This document shows, piece by piece, positions 61,515 through 64,000 of a DNA stretch of 64,000 bases. Under the pieces are notes generated by a model that did not search any database, was not told where the DNA came from, and worked only from the letters and a program-made list of their open reading frames with translations. The stretch lies in NCBI RefSeq assembly GCF_025370785.1, contig NZ_JAMXFA010000027.1, positions 32,112 through 96,111 of the forward strand. The letters are read 5' to 3'. How positions within the stretch are numbered: the first letter of the stretch is position 1; every line of letters begins with the position of its first letter. Origin of the DNA: Laspinema olomoucense D3b (GTDB taxonomy: Bacteria > Cyanobacteriota > Cyanobacteriia > Cyanobacteriales > Laspinemataceae). The position numbers and the translations under genes were made by a program.

Positions 61515-62378
61515 GGCTGGTCAACACTCAGAAGCCCTTGGCTTACAGTAAAGCAGCCTCTATTGTAAACGATCGCGAACCCATTGGAAAAATCTGCCTG
61601 ATGTTAGCAAACCCTTTACCCGATCGCAGGGATTTCTCAAAACTAAACGTGACTTATCAGATTTTTGGGGGATACGCTGTTCCTATTTTCCTCTCGGTCT
61701 GTGCTGCCATTTTAGTATATTCGACCTCTTGCAAAATTCTTTCAAGCCGATAGGCGTTATTAATGGGGGGGAAAGGGGGAGCAATTCCCTTTTTTTTGCC
61801 AGAGGTCTATATATTTCGCGGCCTATTAATGAATTATATCAAATCCGGTTGTGATAGATCTATAAAAACCCACACCCTCAAGGGTGGGTCTATACGGACG
61901 TAGACGCGCTAGCGGCTTCGGTGAAGGGTAGCCCGCCTACGCGGGCTGGAGAGAAAAACGACTTTTAACAACCGGATTTGGTATTAGAAGGGTATGAAAA
62001 GTGGGATAATACCGTTAGAGAATATTAGACTGGCAAAATGTCCCCCATGAGGCGATCGCCGAGGAAGTATTTCTCACCGGATGAACCCGACAACTCGCCA
62101 AATAACTGGGACAGACCCCACCACCATCCGGCGGGATGAACCCTTAAAATTTGGCCTTTTGGACACCAGGGAACCCGACGCCTATTTGCAAGGGCAAATT
62201 CAAAAACAGGGATGTTAGAACCATTTGGGAAGAACCACGAGGAAATGGGATCACCGAGGTCCCTGTAGCATCCAGATAAAATAGCCGATTTACAAACAAA
62301 TTGCCCCAGACTGCCGGGGAGTTGATAAGAGATCAACCCTTCGGCCTAAAATCAAAACAATCTAACAGCTAAAATATC
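61515..62378. other. Intergenic region around MITE copy B
   Basis: Divergent promoters of the tocopherol and potassium-transport genes, plus the MITE at 61840-61980. Right of it, 62039-62140 has a 33-codon frame (MSPMRRSPRKYF start) without a clear ribosome site; not called. No RNA gene seen. Confidence 0.4.
61840..61980. mobile_element. MITE-like element with perfect 13-bp terminal inverted repeats (copy B)
   Basis: CAAATCCGGTTGT (61840-61852) and ACAACCGGATTTG (61968-61980) are perfect inverted ends. Inside lies the REP core: ACCCACACCCTCAAGGGTGG hairpin, a spacer longer than in other copies (GACGCGCTAGCGGCTTCGG), then AGCCCGC-CTAC-GCGGGCT. Length 141 bp, no coding capacity. The ends suggest mobilisation by a transposase elsewhere in the genome. 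No certain target-site duplication. Confidence 0.82.
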
Positions 62379-63999
<1,621 letters not shown>

Positions 64000-64000
64000 C

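Noticed and set aside
62025..62336. 103-codon minus-strand frame upstream of ktrB
   Set aside because: Lies in promoter sequence, odd composition, no family resemblance or ribosome site.

Overview
The window reads as chromosome of a filamentous, Oscillatoriales-type cyanobacterium. The evidence is the very frequent GCGATCGC (HIP1) octamer inside and between genes, homogentisate phytyltransferase and gamma-tocopherol methyltransferase for vitamin E, a DICT-domain sensor kinase, an SLH/OprB porin, COP23, DUF1822 and DUF928 proteins, CHAT and CHASE2 domains, and short tandem heptamer repeats between genes. No rRNA, tRNA, CRISPR array or complete insertion sequence was seen. The genus is inference.

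Layout. 0-2.8 kb: a SigG-like ECF sigma factor and a membrane-anchored anti-sigma protein whose cytoplasmic part is a 92-residue domain repeated six times. 2.8-9.3 kb: a 1.5 kb gene-poor stretch, two COP23 paralogues, a secreted trypsin-like protease, a porin and a small secreted protein. 9.5-12.7 kb: ilvA and an unusual protein ending in two Tudor/chromo-barrel-like domains. 13-16 kb: an AT-rich island with an orphan deaminase toxin domain between two paralogous genes that look like immunity genes. 16.2-24.6 kb: a CHAT/CHASE2 (caspase-like) gene cluster with a sigma-like gene, DUF1822, DUF928 and a four-helix-bundle gene, whose junctions are built from heptamer repeats. 25-34.2 kb: a defence-like island with a NERD-type helicase plus HEPN-motif gene, then two side-by-side pairs of ABC-type ATPase and TOPRIM-like protein; one pair (AAA + DUF4435-like) resembles PARIS. 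34.3-51.3 kb: mostly housekeeping genes (sbcD, cysH, murE, coaE, cobA-hemD, tldD), two sensor kinases, SLH and membrane proteins. 51.4-52.1 kb: an MNT/HEPN toxin-antitoxin pair. 52.3-59.5 kb: an FkbM methyltransferase and a 2076-residue glycosyltransferase made of three TPR-GT9 modules and a GT4 module. 59.6-61.5 kb: two tocopherol genes. 62.4-63.7 kb: a KtrB/TrkH potassium transporter, then a 9-bp minisatellite at the window edge.

Two themes recur. First, small repeats are active here: a double-hairpin REP core, carried in two places inside a MITE with terminal inverted repeats, also sits in frame inside two genes (porin and giant glycosyltransferase), and heptamer repeats supply start codons and one C-terminus. 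Second, conflict genes are dense between 13 and 34 kb and again at 51-52 kb.

All protein families were assigned by reading motifs by eye; no database search was run.
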